Shown one piece after another: positions 1 through 6,557 of a stretch of 19,066 bases of DNA (positions are counted from its first letter, which is position 1; every line of letters starts with the position of its first letter). The notes beneath the pieces are model-generated. The model was not told where the DNA came from. It saw only the letters and a list, made by a program, of their open reading frames with translations, and ran no database searches. The DNA is from Zhenhengia stercoravium (GTDB lineage Bacteria > Bacillota > Clostridia > Lachnospirales > Cellulosilyticaceae), in contig JAHLFD010000141.1 of assembly GCA_018883975.1 (NCBI GenBank), positions 1-19,066 on the forward strand, read 5' to 3'. Made by a program: the position numbers and the translations under genes.

Positions 1-96
1 TTTGTTGAATTGTTTGTTGAATTGTTTGTTGAGTTGTTTGTTGAATTGTTTGTTGAATTGTTTGTTGAGTTGTTTGTTGAATTGTTTGTTGAATTG
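1..96. repeat. 36-bp tandem repeat made of 12-bp units
   Basis: Positions 1-36 and 37-72 are identical, and 73-96 match the first 24 bases again. Each 36-bp unit contains three 12-mers of type TTTGTTGAATTG or TTTGTTGAGTTG in the order A, A, G. The A/G difference is silent (AAT versus AAC) in the minus-strand gene. More diverged 12-mer copies continue to about 200. Identity at silent sites between whole 36-bp units points to recent unit duplication. Confidence 0.95.
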
Positions 97-209
97 TTGT
101 AGCCTGTGTTGTTATTTGTTGAGTTATTGCATCTTCCGCAGTTGTTTGCATTGTTTGTTGAGTTATTGTAGCTTGAGTTATTTGTTGAATTGTTTGTTGA
201 GTTTTTCAT
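1..209 (-). CDS. Asn-Asn-Ser-Thr tandem repeat protein, 3' end beyond window
   Basis: An open frame runs without a stop from ATG at 209 to the left edge (69 whole codons). The start is fixed by AAGGAGG at 218-224, 8 bases upstream. The protein opens MKNSTNNSTNNSSYNNSTNN, then has a short non-repeat part with a CGRC (CxxC) motif and two Tyr, then at least eight NNST units up to the edge. The DNA repeat is 12 bp and nested in a perfect 36-bp unit. There is no signal peptide or membrane segment in the visible part. It lies 64 bases downstream of the DUF1540 gene on the same strand, so the two are probably co-transcribed. I do not recognise a family. Low-complexity Asn/Ser/Thr tracts occur in surface and spore-coat proteins, but that role here is a guess. 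The gene is real because good initiation signals and an uninterrupted frame coincide. Confidence 0.72.
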   Translation of the reverse strand, partial: MKNSTNNSTNNSSYNNSTNNANNCGRCNNSTNNNTGYNNSTNNSTNNSTNNSTNNSTNNSTNNSTNNST

Positions 210-273
210 GGCTAATGCCTCCTTAAATTTTTTAACAAGTCTAGTATGCCTTTTTATGGCTTTTCATATTCTG

Positions 274-585
274 CTATCTTCTGGTAAAAGTACTGCATTC
301 TGTTTGTCCACAGCGACAAGCTCCATTACCTACAACTTCTATACTCTCTGCCTGACATTTGCAGTTTTCATTATGCATACAACTTTCTGCCTTGCAGTCT
401 ATTTCTGAGTTTGGCTCAGGTGTCCCACTACAATTATGAGCACCATCATCTTCTACAAAACTGTTACAGCAAGTACCTTCTGTACAATCTGTTGCACCTG
501 AACCATCTACATCTACTTTACCTAGACAGCAACAATGTTCAGCATTATAAGTACAGTTTTCTACACCACAATACAATTTTGGCAT
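274..585 (-). CDS. Cysteine-rich protein with two DUF1540 domains
   Basis: The product has 103 residues, 16 of them Cys. Two repeated modules are visible, residues 3-43 and 61-101, each with the DUF1540 pattern: C-x4-C, a following Cys cluster, a central short hydrophobic strand (LGKVDVDG, ESIEVVGNG) and a C-terminal T-x-C-x-x-F. They are joined by an acidic/Pro linker. DUF1540 has no established biochemical function that I know of; clustered Cys suggests metal binding or disulfides. There is no signal peptide. The ATG at 585 follows AAGGAGGA at 593-600, but that site lies inside a long inverted repeat (594-645). The gene sits 81 bases downstream of the stalk-domain gene and 64 bases upstream of the NNST repeat gene, all on the same strand. 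Confidence 0.85.
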   Translation of the reverse strand: MPKLYCGVENCTYNAEHCCCLGKVDVDGSGATDCTEGTCCNSFVEDDGAHNCSGTPEPNSEIDCKAESCMHNENCKCQAESIEVVGNGACRCGQTECSTFTRR

Positions 586-593
586 ATAAAAAT

Positions 594-645
594 CCTCCTT
601 AGTGACAATAAGATATATTGCATCTTTATCTTTTCACTAAGGAGG
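594..645 (-). promoter_or_regulatory. Hairpin sequestering the DUF1540 ribosome binding site
   Basis: A perfect 12-bp inverted repeat pairs 594-605 with 634-645. In the minus-strand RNA the 5' arm reads CCTCCTTAGTGA and the 3' arm TCACTAAGGAGG, which contains the Shine-Dalgarno sequence of the gene starting at 585. A further 6-bp pairing (AAGATA with TATCTT) is possible inside the loop. The 3' arm is followed by ATTTTTAT, so the structure could also act as a weak terminator of the stalk-domain gene ending at 667. Confidence 0.7.
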
Positions 646-666
646 CTATTCTATTCTACAAATATT

Positions 667-2715
667 TTAGTATTGATTCCATAAATTTTCTGGAATAAAA
701 CAAATTAATACAGGTGCTGCTGAGCCATTTGGTAACATATAAAGTAGCTCTTTTGTTTCTCCTGCTTTTACAACTCCAATATTAGCTGCACTTTTGGCAC
801 CATTTAAATGTCCACTTGGTGCATAATAGCTACGATCGTTTGCCCATCCAATAGCACCTTTAAAGATATTACCTCTTGGATTTAAAAGAAGTCCTGTATT
901 CGCCTCAGCTGTTGTACGAATATGATATTTAACACCATAGTTACCTTTATTGACAGTACTTTGCCCTGTTAAGGCATCATAACCTTCTATCGGTTGTTCA
1001 ATATCTCCTGATGGTAAACCTAACATAAGCTTATAAGGTTTATCTTTAGGAACATCTACTGTATAGTATCTATCTGCATTTGGGAATGTTCCTCTTGTAT
1101 GTACACCATCTCTTGGAAGATACACAAGATTTTCTAAATGCTTAATCTCTGTTTGATCTCCTACCATAGCAATGGTAATCTTTACTGGACTTTGTGAATA
1201 AAGGTCTATCATTCCCGAAATAGTTTGGCCTTGATACCAATTTTTATTTCCTGTATCAAAAAGATAGCGTTTTTCCCCCGGTGCCAGGTTATAATGCTTT
1301 TCATGATTTTGATCTAAAATATCATAAGCAACCTGTTGCCCTAAGTATAAAACATCTGTTGAAGGTCCCTTATGACTTGCATTCATAGTCACAACTTTAA
1401 TAGGCACCTCATTCACATTTTCCATTACAATGACGAATCTCTTCTTAGATTTATCTGTAGAGGCATTTTTGTGATGGTAGAGAATACGTCCCTCTCCTTG
1501 AATAGTATCTTCATAAAGGATACCTTTAGTTTGAACGGATTCTGGTGAATTACTCATCATAAGTGTGGCACCTGTATAAGTAACACGTGTCGGTGTAATG
1601 GCCTCAAATTCTTGGAAATTAAAGTTTTTATAGTTCTCTAAAATATCTCCAATACGCCCTTCTGTAAAGCGATAAGTAAGCTCACTTTGAAGAACTTCTT
1701 TACCTACTTCTATCTCCTTCACATAAGGCAAGCTCCACTGTCCTTTTTCATCTTTAATTTGAAGTGTAACGTGATAAATTCCCTCAGCAAAAAGTTTATA
1801 AGGTTTACCTTCAATCAGTGGCATATTATCTTGGCTGATACATTGATAAGTCCACTTTTCTTCTGTGATCTTTTCCCACTCTTCATTTTCATACTCATAA
1901 TCTTTAAAGGTAATAGGCTCACCTTGTTGATAAGTTTTTTTATCTACTTCTACTGCTTTGATTAGTGGAATTTGATTAGGTTCAATTACGACTTTTTTAT
2001 TTGTCCATTCACTCCATTTACCAAGTGAATCTTTAACACGCAATGCTACTACATTTTCTCCAACTTCTAGATGAGCCCCTAGCTCTGCAAATGAACTATA
2101 GCTTGCCCTATCTCCAGATATCTGCCATTGCCAATTTGTAATATTATGTCCATCTAAATCTATGCTTTTATCTATTACCTTTACTTCTTGCCCATCTATA
2201 TAACTTTCTTGAATAAAGTCAAAGTCTGCTATAGGTGCTTGATTCAGTATCTCTTCTTGCGTTAGTGGTACATTAAATTGTAACGTTTTCTGCACAGCAT
2301 CATACTTCACATCTCCGCCTACTGCTTGCATGAAAGCTTTAGCTGGTACAAAAGTACGGTCTTTATAAGTTACTACTGGACTAGCTAAATCATAACTGCC
2401 TTCTTCTGTTATAAGCTCTTTAGATCCTACCTTCACATTATAGTCTTTCTGATTAACAGTAATAATAGTCTGTTTATTTATACTATCCCATTTTACCCTT
2501 ACATCATGTATATAAGATTTAATAAAATCAGTGGAAATATAATAGGTATCATTAAAATTCTTGACGTTCGTTGTATTTTTAATATCTATAATGACTTCTT
2601 TTGTTGTTTCATATGTATGTGTCTGTACAGTATTTATAGGTTCAAACCCAAAAATGGGATTATTCATTGCAATTACACATGCCATAGTGGCAATAAGTCT
2701 TTTTCTAAGCTTCAT
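667..2715 (-). CDS. Secreted stalk-domain (copper amine oxidase N-terminal-like) protein with PKD-like modules
   Basis: The product has 682 residues. Residues 1-23 form a signal peptide (KLRKR, hydrophobic stretch, FG end). Residues about 40-150 match the copper amine oxidase N-terminal-like stalk domain: a hydrophobic strand, VNQKDYNVKVGSKE, and the typical RTFVPAKAF motif at 120-128 followed by VGGDVKYD. Two beta-rich PKD/Ig-like modules follow at about 160-246 and 248-338, each ending in a V-x-D-x-x-G-x-W-S strand. The C-terminal half (about 345-682) is beta-rich and I cannot assign it. Despite the family name this domain is a structural stalk, so no oxidase activity is implied. The protein is probably exported and cell-wall or surface associated. 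The ATG at 2715 has GGAGG at 2722-2726. The upstream ZIP gene is 93 bases away on the same strand. Confidence 0.8.
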   Translation of the reverse strand: MKLRKRLIATMACVIAMNNPIFGFEPINTVQTHTYETTKEVIIDIKNTTNVKNFNDTYYISTDFIKSYIHDVRVKWDSINKQTIITVNQKDYNVKVGSKELITEEGSYDLASPVVTYKDRTFVPAKAFMQAVGGDVKYDAVQKTLQFNVPLTQEEILNQAPIADFDFIQESYIDGQEVKVIDKSIDLDGHNITNWQWQISGDRASYSSFAELGAHLEVGENVVALRVKDSLGKWSEWTNKKVVIEPNQIPLIKAVEVDKKTYQQGEPITFKDYEYENEEWEKITEEKWTYQCISQDNMPLIEGKPYKLFAEGIYHVTLQIKDEKGQWSLPYVKEIEVGKEVLQSELTYRFTEGRIGDILENYKNFNFQEFEAITPTRVTYTGATLMMSNSPESVQTKGILYEDTIQGEGRILYHHKNASTDKSKKRFVIVMENVNEVPIKVVTMNASHKGPSTDVLYLGQQVAYDILDQNHEKHYNLAPGEKRYLFDTGNKNWYQGQTISGMIDLYSQSPVKITIAMVGDQTEIKHLENLVYLPRDGVHTRGTFPNADRYYTVDVPKDKPYKLMLGLPSGDIEQPIEGYDALTGQSTVNKGNYGVKYHIRTTAEANTGLLLNPRGNIFKGAIGWANDRSYYAPSGHLNGAKSAANIGVVKAGETKELLYMLPNGSAAPVLICFIPENLWNQY

Positions 2716-2808
2716 GTAAGGCCTCCTGCTTATTTATGTCTCACTCCATATTAGCATATTTTTACATAATGAAGCATAGTCGTAAAGATTTGTTGCCAAA
2801 ATGTAACA

Positions 2809-3537
2809 TTATTTGACTAATAACATTCCTAATATAATCCCTACTACCGTTGCTATGGTTGTAAGTCTTCCATTCCATATTTTACGTGATTCTGGGAGTA
2901 GTTCCTGACACACAATATAAAGAATGATTCCCGCTGCAAGTCCTAGCATAACAGTTATAAAAAAACTTGCCATCTGACTCATAATAAATCCACAGAAAGC
3001 TCCGACTCCCATGATTCCACCTAGTACAGGAGGAATCATCGCAATAGTCTTATAAGGTGTCTTAGCTATTTTAAGTGGAATTGCCACAGCTATAGCCTCA
3101 GGTATACTATGAATTCCTATAACAAAAGCAAATTTTAAAATAGTTTCAGGCGACGTAGCAGCTAACGTACCTAAAGCTACTCCTTCAGGTATATTATGTA
3201 TAGCTATTCCTAATAGCAAAATCAGCCCGGTATGCATTTTCTTGTTATGACCGGCTCCAAACTTGTCCCCTAAAAGTTCTGTAAAATCCTCTAAAAAAAT
3301 TCCTATTAGGATTCCTATTATCACACCAATCATCATCAGTATATTTTCACCTGACTCTAATGCATGTGGTAACACATCAAAACAAATCATGGCAATCATG
3401 ATCCCAGAAGTCGTTCCAAAAAGCATACCGATAAGTCTCTTACTTTTAATGTGAAAAAGATATAATAATAAAATTCCTGTTAATACGCCTCCTCCTTCTG
3501 CTACTAAAGCAAGTAAGGCCGCTCCAAATGCATTCAT
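2809..3537 (-). CDS. ZIP-family divalent metal (zinc/iron) transporter
   Basis: The product has 242 residues and about eight hydrophobic segments. The ZIP signature is present: HNIPEG at residues 114-119 in the fourth segment and HSIPEA at 143-148 in the fifth, whose His and Glu residues form the metal site in this family, plus QELLPES near 211. A short His-containing loop (GAGHNKKMH, 95-102) lies before the metal-binding helix, where ZIP proteins often have a variable His-rich loop. The length is typical of the bacterial GufA/ZupT-like branch. The expected role is uptake of Zn2+ or another divalent cation across the cytoplasmic membrane. The ATG at 3537 follows GGGGAGG at 3545-3551. The metal specificity cannot be read from sequence. 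Confidence 0.9.
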   Translation of the reverse strand: MNAFGAALLALVAEGGGVLTGILLLYLFHIKSKRLIGMLFGTTSGIMIAMICFDVLPHALESGENILMMIGVIIGILIGIFLEDFTELLGDKFGAGHNKKMHTGLILLLGIAIHNIPEGVALGTLAATSPETILKFAFVIGIHSIPEAIAVAIPLKIAKTPYKTIAMIPPVLGGIMGVGAFCGFIMSQMASFFITVMLGLAAGIILYIVCQELLPESRKIWNGRLTTIATVVGIILGMLLVK

Positions 3538-3602
3538 TTTATTCCTCCCCTCTCTCTATTGTATGGGGCTCGTACACCATTTTAGAACTAAAAATATTCA
3601 TA

Positions 3603-3634
3603 TAAAAAAGGGACCGCTAAAGACAGTCCCTTTC
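3603..3634 (-). terminator. Rho-independent terminator of the FMN-binding lipoprotein gene
   Basis: AAAGGGAC (minus strand, 3633-3626) pairs with GTCCCTTT (3614-3607) across an 11-base loop, followed by a T-rich tail (TTTTTTATA). It starts 10 bases after the stop of the gene ending at 3644. Confidence 0.85.
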
Positions 3635-3643
3635 TTCTATCTA

Positions 3644-4627
3644 TTAATATAAAACTTTATCAGCTTCCATTTCAGCTAAAAGTTTTTCAGCTAATGCAAG
3701 ATAGTTATCCCATGCAGTATTACGCTCTGTATAACCTGATTTACCATAATCTCCTGTTGCTTCAATAGCTGGAAGATCTGTTAAATCTAATAAGTTTTGT
3801 GTTTCTACTACTTTCTCATTTAAAGCATCCATTTGTACGTTGAAACCAATTCTTGATGGCTCATCATACATAACACTTTCATATTTTGATTGTCTGTAGA
3901 ATTTTTTTAATTTATCTTCTTCAATATCTGCTGGATCATCTGCGAAGATTTCATCATAACGACAAGAAATGATTTTTCCATCTTCTACAATTACTTTAAG
4001 TTGACCAGTTAAACCGCCACCTAATTCTTCAGCAATACCGTAGAATTTTTGTTTTGAAGGCTGAGCTAATAATGGCTCTACTTTTTCTGCAAGTGGTAAC
4101 ATTGCTTGGTAAATACTATTTGATGCACCTGATACAACGTCAAAGTCACCTGTAATTCTTTGCTCTTCTAACATTTGTTTTTCAACTAAAACAACACTTT
4201 GAATCCATGCTGCACCTTTAGCTTTACCCATACTGAAGTTGTATTCTGATAAACGTTTTGGTACATCTTGATAAAAACGGTTGTAGTAGTTTGGACGTGT
4301 ATTTTCGTTAAATTCTACTTTAACAATCTCATCCCCATTTTTTACAACTTCAAAAATCCCTAAATGACCTTGTCTGAAACGCTCTTCCTCTTTATAATAA
4401 TCACCTTTGATGATTCCAAGTTGTGGCTGTGCACTCCACTCTAAATCTGTTACTTCATATTCTTCTTCTGCTGATGCTCCTGTTACTGCATCTGCATTTT
4501 CTCCAGCTTTTACCTCTGTAGTTGTCTCTGGTTGCACTTCCGGTGCTTGCTGTGCACATCCTACAGTTAAAGCTACTGTTGCTACCATCATAACAGCAAC
4601 TAACATCTTTGCTACTTTTTTACTCAT
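3644..4627 (-). CDS. Extracellular FMN-binding-type lipoprotein
   Basis: The product has 327 residues. The N-terminus is a lipoprotein signal with TVGC, lipidated Cys at 24 (Thr at -3 is unusual), then an acidic/Pro linker. Residues about 80-175 resemble an FMN_bind domain: a beta-rich GHLGIFEVVKNGDEIVKVEF stretch and, at its end, DVVSGASNS (163-171). This fits the D-x-x-S/T-G-A-T/S site that ApbE-type transferases flavinylate in NqrC- and PplA-like proteins. A second related module, residues about 196-315 (LKVIVEDGKIISCRYDE), lacks that site. A second look-alike, DAVTGAS, lies at 46-52 in the linker. The likely role is extracellular or membrane-surface electron transfer. The ATG at 4627 is preceded by a weak GGGAG. 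A good promoter lies upstream at 4692-4720 and a terminator follows. No ApbE or Rnf/Nqr gene is in the window. Confidence 0.72.
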   Translation of the reverse strand: MSKKVAKMLVAVMMVATVALTVGCAQQAPEVQPETTTEVKAGENADAVTGASAEEEYEVTDLEWSAQPQLGIIKGDYYKEEERFRQGHLGIFEVVKNGDEIVKVEFNENTRPNYYNRFYQDVPKRLSEYNFSMGKAKGAAWIQSVVLVEKQMLEEQRITGDFDVVSGASNSIYQAMLPLAEKVEPLLAQPSKQKFYGIAEELGGGLTGQLKVIVEDGKIISCRYDEIFADDPADIEEDKLKKFYRQSKYESVMYDEPSRIGFNVQMDALNEKVVETQNLLDLTDLPAIEATGDYGKSGYTERNTAWDNYLALAEKLLAEMEADKVLY

Positions 4628-4691
4628 GTCTCAAGTCTCCCGTCTACTATATCTAACAATAACAATTTAAAAATATGTATTTTACTTAACT

Positions 4692-4720
4692 AAGATACCA
4701 CATTGACATATTCTTGTCAA
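4692..4720 (-). promoter_or_regulatory. Promoter and overlapping palindrome of the FMN-binding lipoprotein gene
   Basis: On the minus strand TTGACA (4720-4715), a 17-base spacer and TATCTT (4697-4692) with an extended TGG in front form a sigma-A-type promoter about 65 bases before the ATG. The -35 is one half of a perfect inverted repeat TTGACATATTCTTGTCAA (4703-4720), a candidate operator. Confidence 0.7.
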
Positions 4721-4838
4721 TCTGGATATTCGTGGAAATATATATCTTAATTTCCTTTCTTTATCCAGCATGACTTTTTCTAATCTCCATATACTATTTT
4801 TAAATCTTTCATTTTATAGCTTAGGAGTGAAGCAATCT

Positions 4839-4976
4839 ATGAATAAAGCTAAAAAAACAGCGACAACAAATGCATGGTGTAACTGTGGTCAAACAGCAGC
4901 TTCTACTATTGATTATTCTGAAGGACGTGCACCTGAACAAATTCCAAAAGATAATAAACAAATAAAAAAATCCTAA
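4839..4976 (+). CDS. Small hypothetical protein with a CNCG motif
   Basis: The product has 45 residues and starts MNKAKKTATTNAWCNCGQ. The frame is open further upstream, but the ATG at 4839 is preferred: AGGAG at 4823-4827 lies 11 bases before it, and the extra upstream residues look like translated leader. The protein is basic and polar, with no signal peptide or membrane segment, and has one W-C-x-C-G motif that could bind metal. A strong hairpin with T-tracts follows 5 bases after the stop, as expected for a transcribed gene. It is the only plus-strand gene between two lipoprotein genes on the minus strand. I do not recognise a family and infer no function. Without comparative data this remains a moderately supported gene. 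Confidence 0.5.
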   Translation: MNKAKKTATTNAWCNCGQTAASTIDYSEGRAPEQIPKDNKQIKKS

Positions 4977-4981
4977 TATGT

Positions 4982-5017
4982 AAAAAGAGCAGCTCATTTT
5001 TATGAGTTGCTCTTTTT
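4982..5017. terminator. Bidirectional terminator
   Basis: Arms 4982-4997 and 5002-5017 pair over 16 bp with one G-T wobble around a TTTT loop, with A5 on one side and T5 on the other. It serves the convergent genes ending at 4976 (plus) and 5026 (minus). Confidence 0.9.
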
Positions 5018-5025
5018 GTATAATC

Positions 5026-5577
5026 TTATTCAGCTACATTGTTAAAGTTCTCTACAATCTTGTCTGCTTCTTCATTAATAACAAATAAGATTTTATTTCC
5101 TTTTTGAGCTGTTTGGTAATTTTGAACTAATTCATATTGCGCTGGAAGATAACTCATCCATTGTTCTTCTAAAGCTTTTTGTCTTTTTTCAATACCTTCC
5201 ATAACCGCTTCGGTATCTTTTTCATCATTTAACTCAAATACTGCAATTTCTGTTGCATGTACATTCATCATAGAAACACCTACATAATAATCTTTAAGTA
5301 AACTTGTATCTATTCCATAAGCATCTGCAAACATCTCCGGTAGCATATTAGTTTGGGCTGGAAGCTCTATGCCCTCTGTAATAGTTTCTACTAAACCTGC
5401 TAATGCTGATGTTTCTGGCGCTACAATATCTCCCTCTGTTCCTTCTTCTGGTTTCTCTTCTGGTGTTACAACTCCTGTCTCTGGTGCTTCTGGTGTATTT
5501 GACTGTCCACATCCTACAAGGCTTCCTGCAATTGCAAGTGTCATCATCATAGCTATAATTTTTTTATTTATTTTCAT
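5026..5577 (-). CDS. DUF4358-type lipoprotein
   Basis: The open frame begins at ATG 5583, but the second ATG at 5577 is chosen: AAGGAG (5587-5592) is only 3 bases from the first ATG and 9 from the second. The product has 183 residues. A lipoprotein signal ends in LVGC, giving a lipid-anchored Cys. An acidic, Pro/Glu-rich linker follows (to about residue 60). The folded part carries the DUF4358 pattern: YGID, a V-x-M-MNVHATEIAVFELND strand with the conserved Glu/Ile/Phe spacing, an E-x-R-Q-x-x-L-E-x-Q-W helix, LPAQYELVQNYQT and a GNKILFVINEE strand. The function of DUF4358 is not known to me. It is presumably displayed on the outer face of the membrane. A 15-bp palindrome lies just upstream of its ribosome binding site. 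Confidence 0.78.
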   Translation of the reverse strand: MKINKKIIAMMMTLAIAGSLVGCGQSNTPEAPETGVVTPEEKPEEGTEGDIVAPETSALAGLVETITEGIELPAQTNMLPEMFADAYGIDTSLLKDYYVGVSMMNVHATEIAVFELNDEKDTEAVMEGIEKRQKALEEQWMSYLPAQYELVQNYQTAQKGNKILFVINEEADKIVENFNNVAE

Positions 5578-5595
5578 TTTCATACTCTCCTTATT

Positions 5596-5610
5596 ATCAA
5601 AAGTTTTGAT
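5596..5610. promoter_or_regulatory. 15-bp palindrome before the DUF4358 gene
   Basis: ATCAAAAGTTTTGAT is a perfect 7-1-7 inverted repeat. It ends 4 bases from the AAGGAG of the DUF4358 gene, a position typical of an operator near the transcription start. No promoter could be placed with confidence around it. Confidence 0.45.
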
Positions 5611-5688
5611 TTATACATCTTAGACGTAGCATTTTATGATAAGGTTCCTTTTTACATTTGTTAAATTATGTAACCTATTATTCTTATT

Positions 5689-6018
5689 TTAACTTTTCGT
5701 TACACCTACTACCCCTGCAATCAATTTAGTAAACTCATGCTTAATAGTAGTAAGAGAAATAAAGAATACTATAATCTTCTCTTCCTGATAAATGTACGCT
5801 ACCCTACAAGAAAAAACTTTATCTAATGGAATTTTATATTCATAAATGGTCTTACCTTCATATTTATAGCCCTTTACTGTTTTAATTTTATAAGCTTTCT
5901 CTTTTATAATAGATAGAAGATTCTCCTGAATCTCATTTATAATCTTTTCTTCATACTTTCTATTACGTCTAAAAAACTTTTCTAATACACTATTATCTTC
6001 TATTATAATTTGTTTCAT
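5689..6018 (-). CDS. RelE/HigB-like putative toxin
   Basis: The product has 109 residues, basic. The fold signature is suggestive of the RelE/ParE toxin superfamily: an N-terminal helical part (FFRRNRKYEEKIINEIQENL), then a beta hairpin with YKYEGKTIYEYKIPLDKVFSCRVAYIYQ and a hydrophobic strand KIIVFFISLTTIKHE. In this family an R-V/I-x-Y strand followed by a hydrophobic strand forms the sheet, and scattered basic residues cleave mRNA on the ribosome. The TAG stop of the preceding gene is part of this gene's Shine-Dalgarno (TAGGAGA at 6026-6032), so the two are translationally coupled, as in toxin-antitoxin operons. It could also be a non-toxic relative; the call rests on pattern and context, not on a close match. 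Confidence 0.5.
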   Translation of the reverse strand: MKQIIIEDNSVLEKFFRRNRKYEEKIINEIQENLLSIIKEKAYKIKTVKGYKYEGKTIYEYKIPLDKVFSCRVAYIYQEEKIIVFFISLTTIKHEFTKLIAGVVGVTKS

Positions 6019-6029
6019 ATTTTAATCTC

Positions 6030-6557
6030 CTAATAATACGTATAGAGTTCTATATTCTGTTCGTCTTTTACATATTCTTTTAATAAACTATATACACCTT
6101 CATTAAGAAGCATTTGTATACCTACTTCTTCTCTAAAATCTACATTTATAATTTCCCCTCCCTGCTCCTCTAGTAAACTCTTAATAGGCGTAAATAAGTT
6201 ATAGGGGCATTTCAGAAATACTTTTTCTAATTCCTGTTCCTCTTCTTCTACTTCTTGTCTATAATTCGCTCTTGCAACACTACTTTCTCTCGAATCTAGT
6301 ACATAAAGTCTTAACTTATTACTTCTTGGAAATTCCCTCTTTTCAATAATTTTAAGTAGCTTCTTAAGTTCTTCCTTAGATAGGTCATAAAAAACCTCTT
6401 CATGAAAGCCTTCTTCATAAAGGTTATAACCCTCTTCTAACTTTTCTATCACAATTTTTCTATTTTTCTTATAAGATCGTATATCTAAACAATTTAATGG
6501 TGCAATCTGTTCTAATCTTTTAAGTGTATCCCCAACAAAATTATCAATGGCTAACAT
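6030..6557 (-). CDS. Unrecognised acidic protein, possible antitoxin of a two-gene operon
   Basis: The product has 175 residues, rich in Glu and Lys and predicted mostly helical. It has a Glu run in the middle (EVEEEEQELEKVF, about 102-114) and an ELYTYY C-terminus. There is no signal peptide, membrane segment, or clear helix-turn-helix. It is followed after 11 bases by a RelE-like gene whose ribosome binding site overlaps this gene's stop codon, so the two products are probably made in a fixed ratio. The upstream place in such a pair is usually that of the antitoxin, but at 175 residues it is longer than common RelB/HigA-type antitoxins and has no motif I know. The ATG at 6557 follows a GGAAAGAG-type ribosome binding site. 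Confidence 0.6.
   Translation of the reverse strand: MLAIDNFVGDTLKRLEQIAPLNCLDIRSYKKNRKIVIEKLEEGYNLYEEGFHEEVFYDLSKEELKKLLKIIEKREFPRSNKLRLYVLDSRESSVARANYRQEVEEEEQELEKVFLKCPYNLFTPIKSLLEEQGGEIINVDFREEVGIQMLLNEGVYSLLKEYVKDEQNIELYTYY

Noticed and set aside
1..96. CRISPR array for the regular repeats at the left edge
   Set aside because: There are no spacers; the 12/36-bp units are contiguous and coding.
2..226. Plus-strand frame of Cys/Leu-rich repeats over the left-edge repeat array
   Set aside because: It is the antisense shadow of the NNST repeat; it lacks an upstream ribosome binding site and ends beyond the repeat, while the minus frame has a clear AAGGAGG and ATG.
594..645. Terminal inverted repeats of a small mobile element
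   Set aside because: The arms are only 28 bases apart, with nothing between them and no target duplication; a hairpin over the ribosome binding site explains it better.
667..2715. Functional copper amine oxidase
   Set aside because: Only the N-terminal stalk-like domain is present; the catalytic topaquinone region is absent.
4770..4838. Upstream extension of the small plus-strand gene to 4770
   Set aside because: No ribosome binding site precedes 4770, and the extra residues read like translated leader; AGGAG fits the ATG at 4839.
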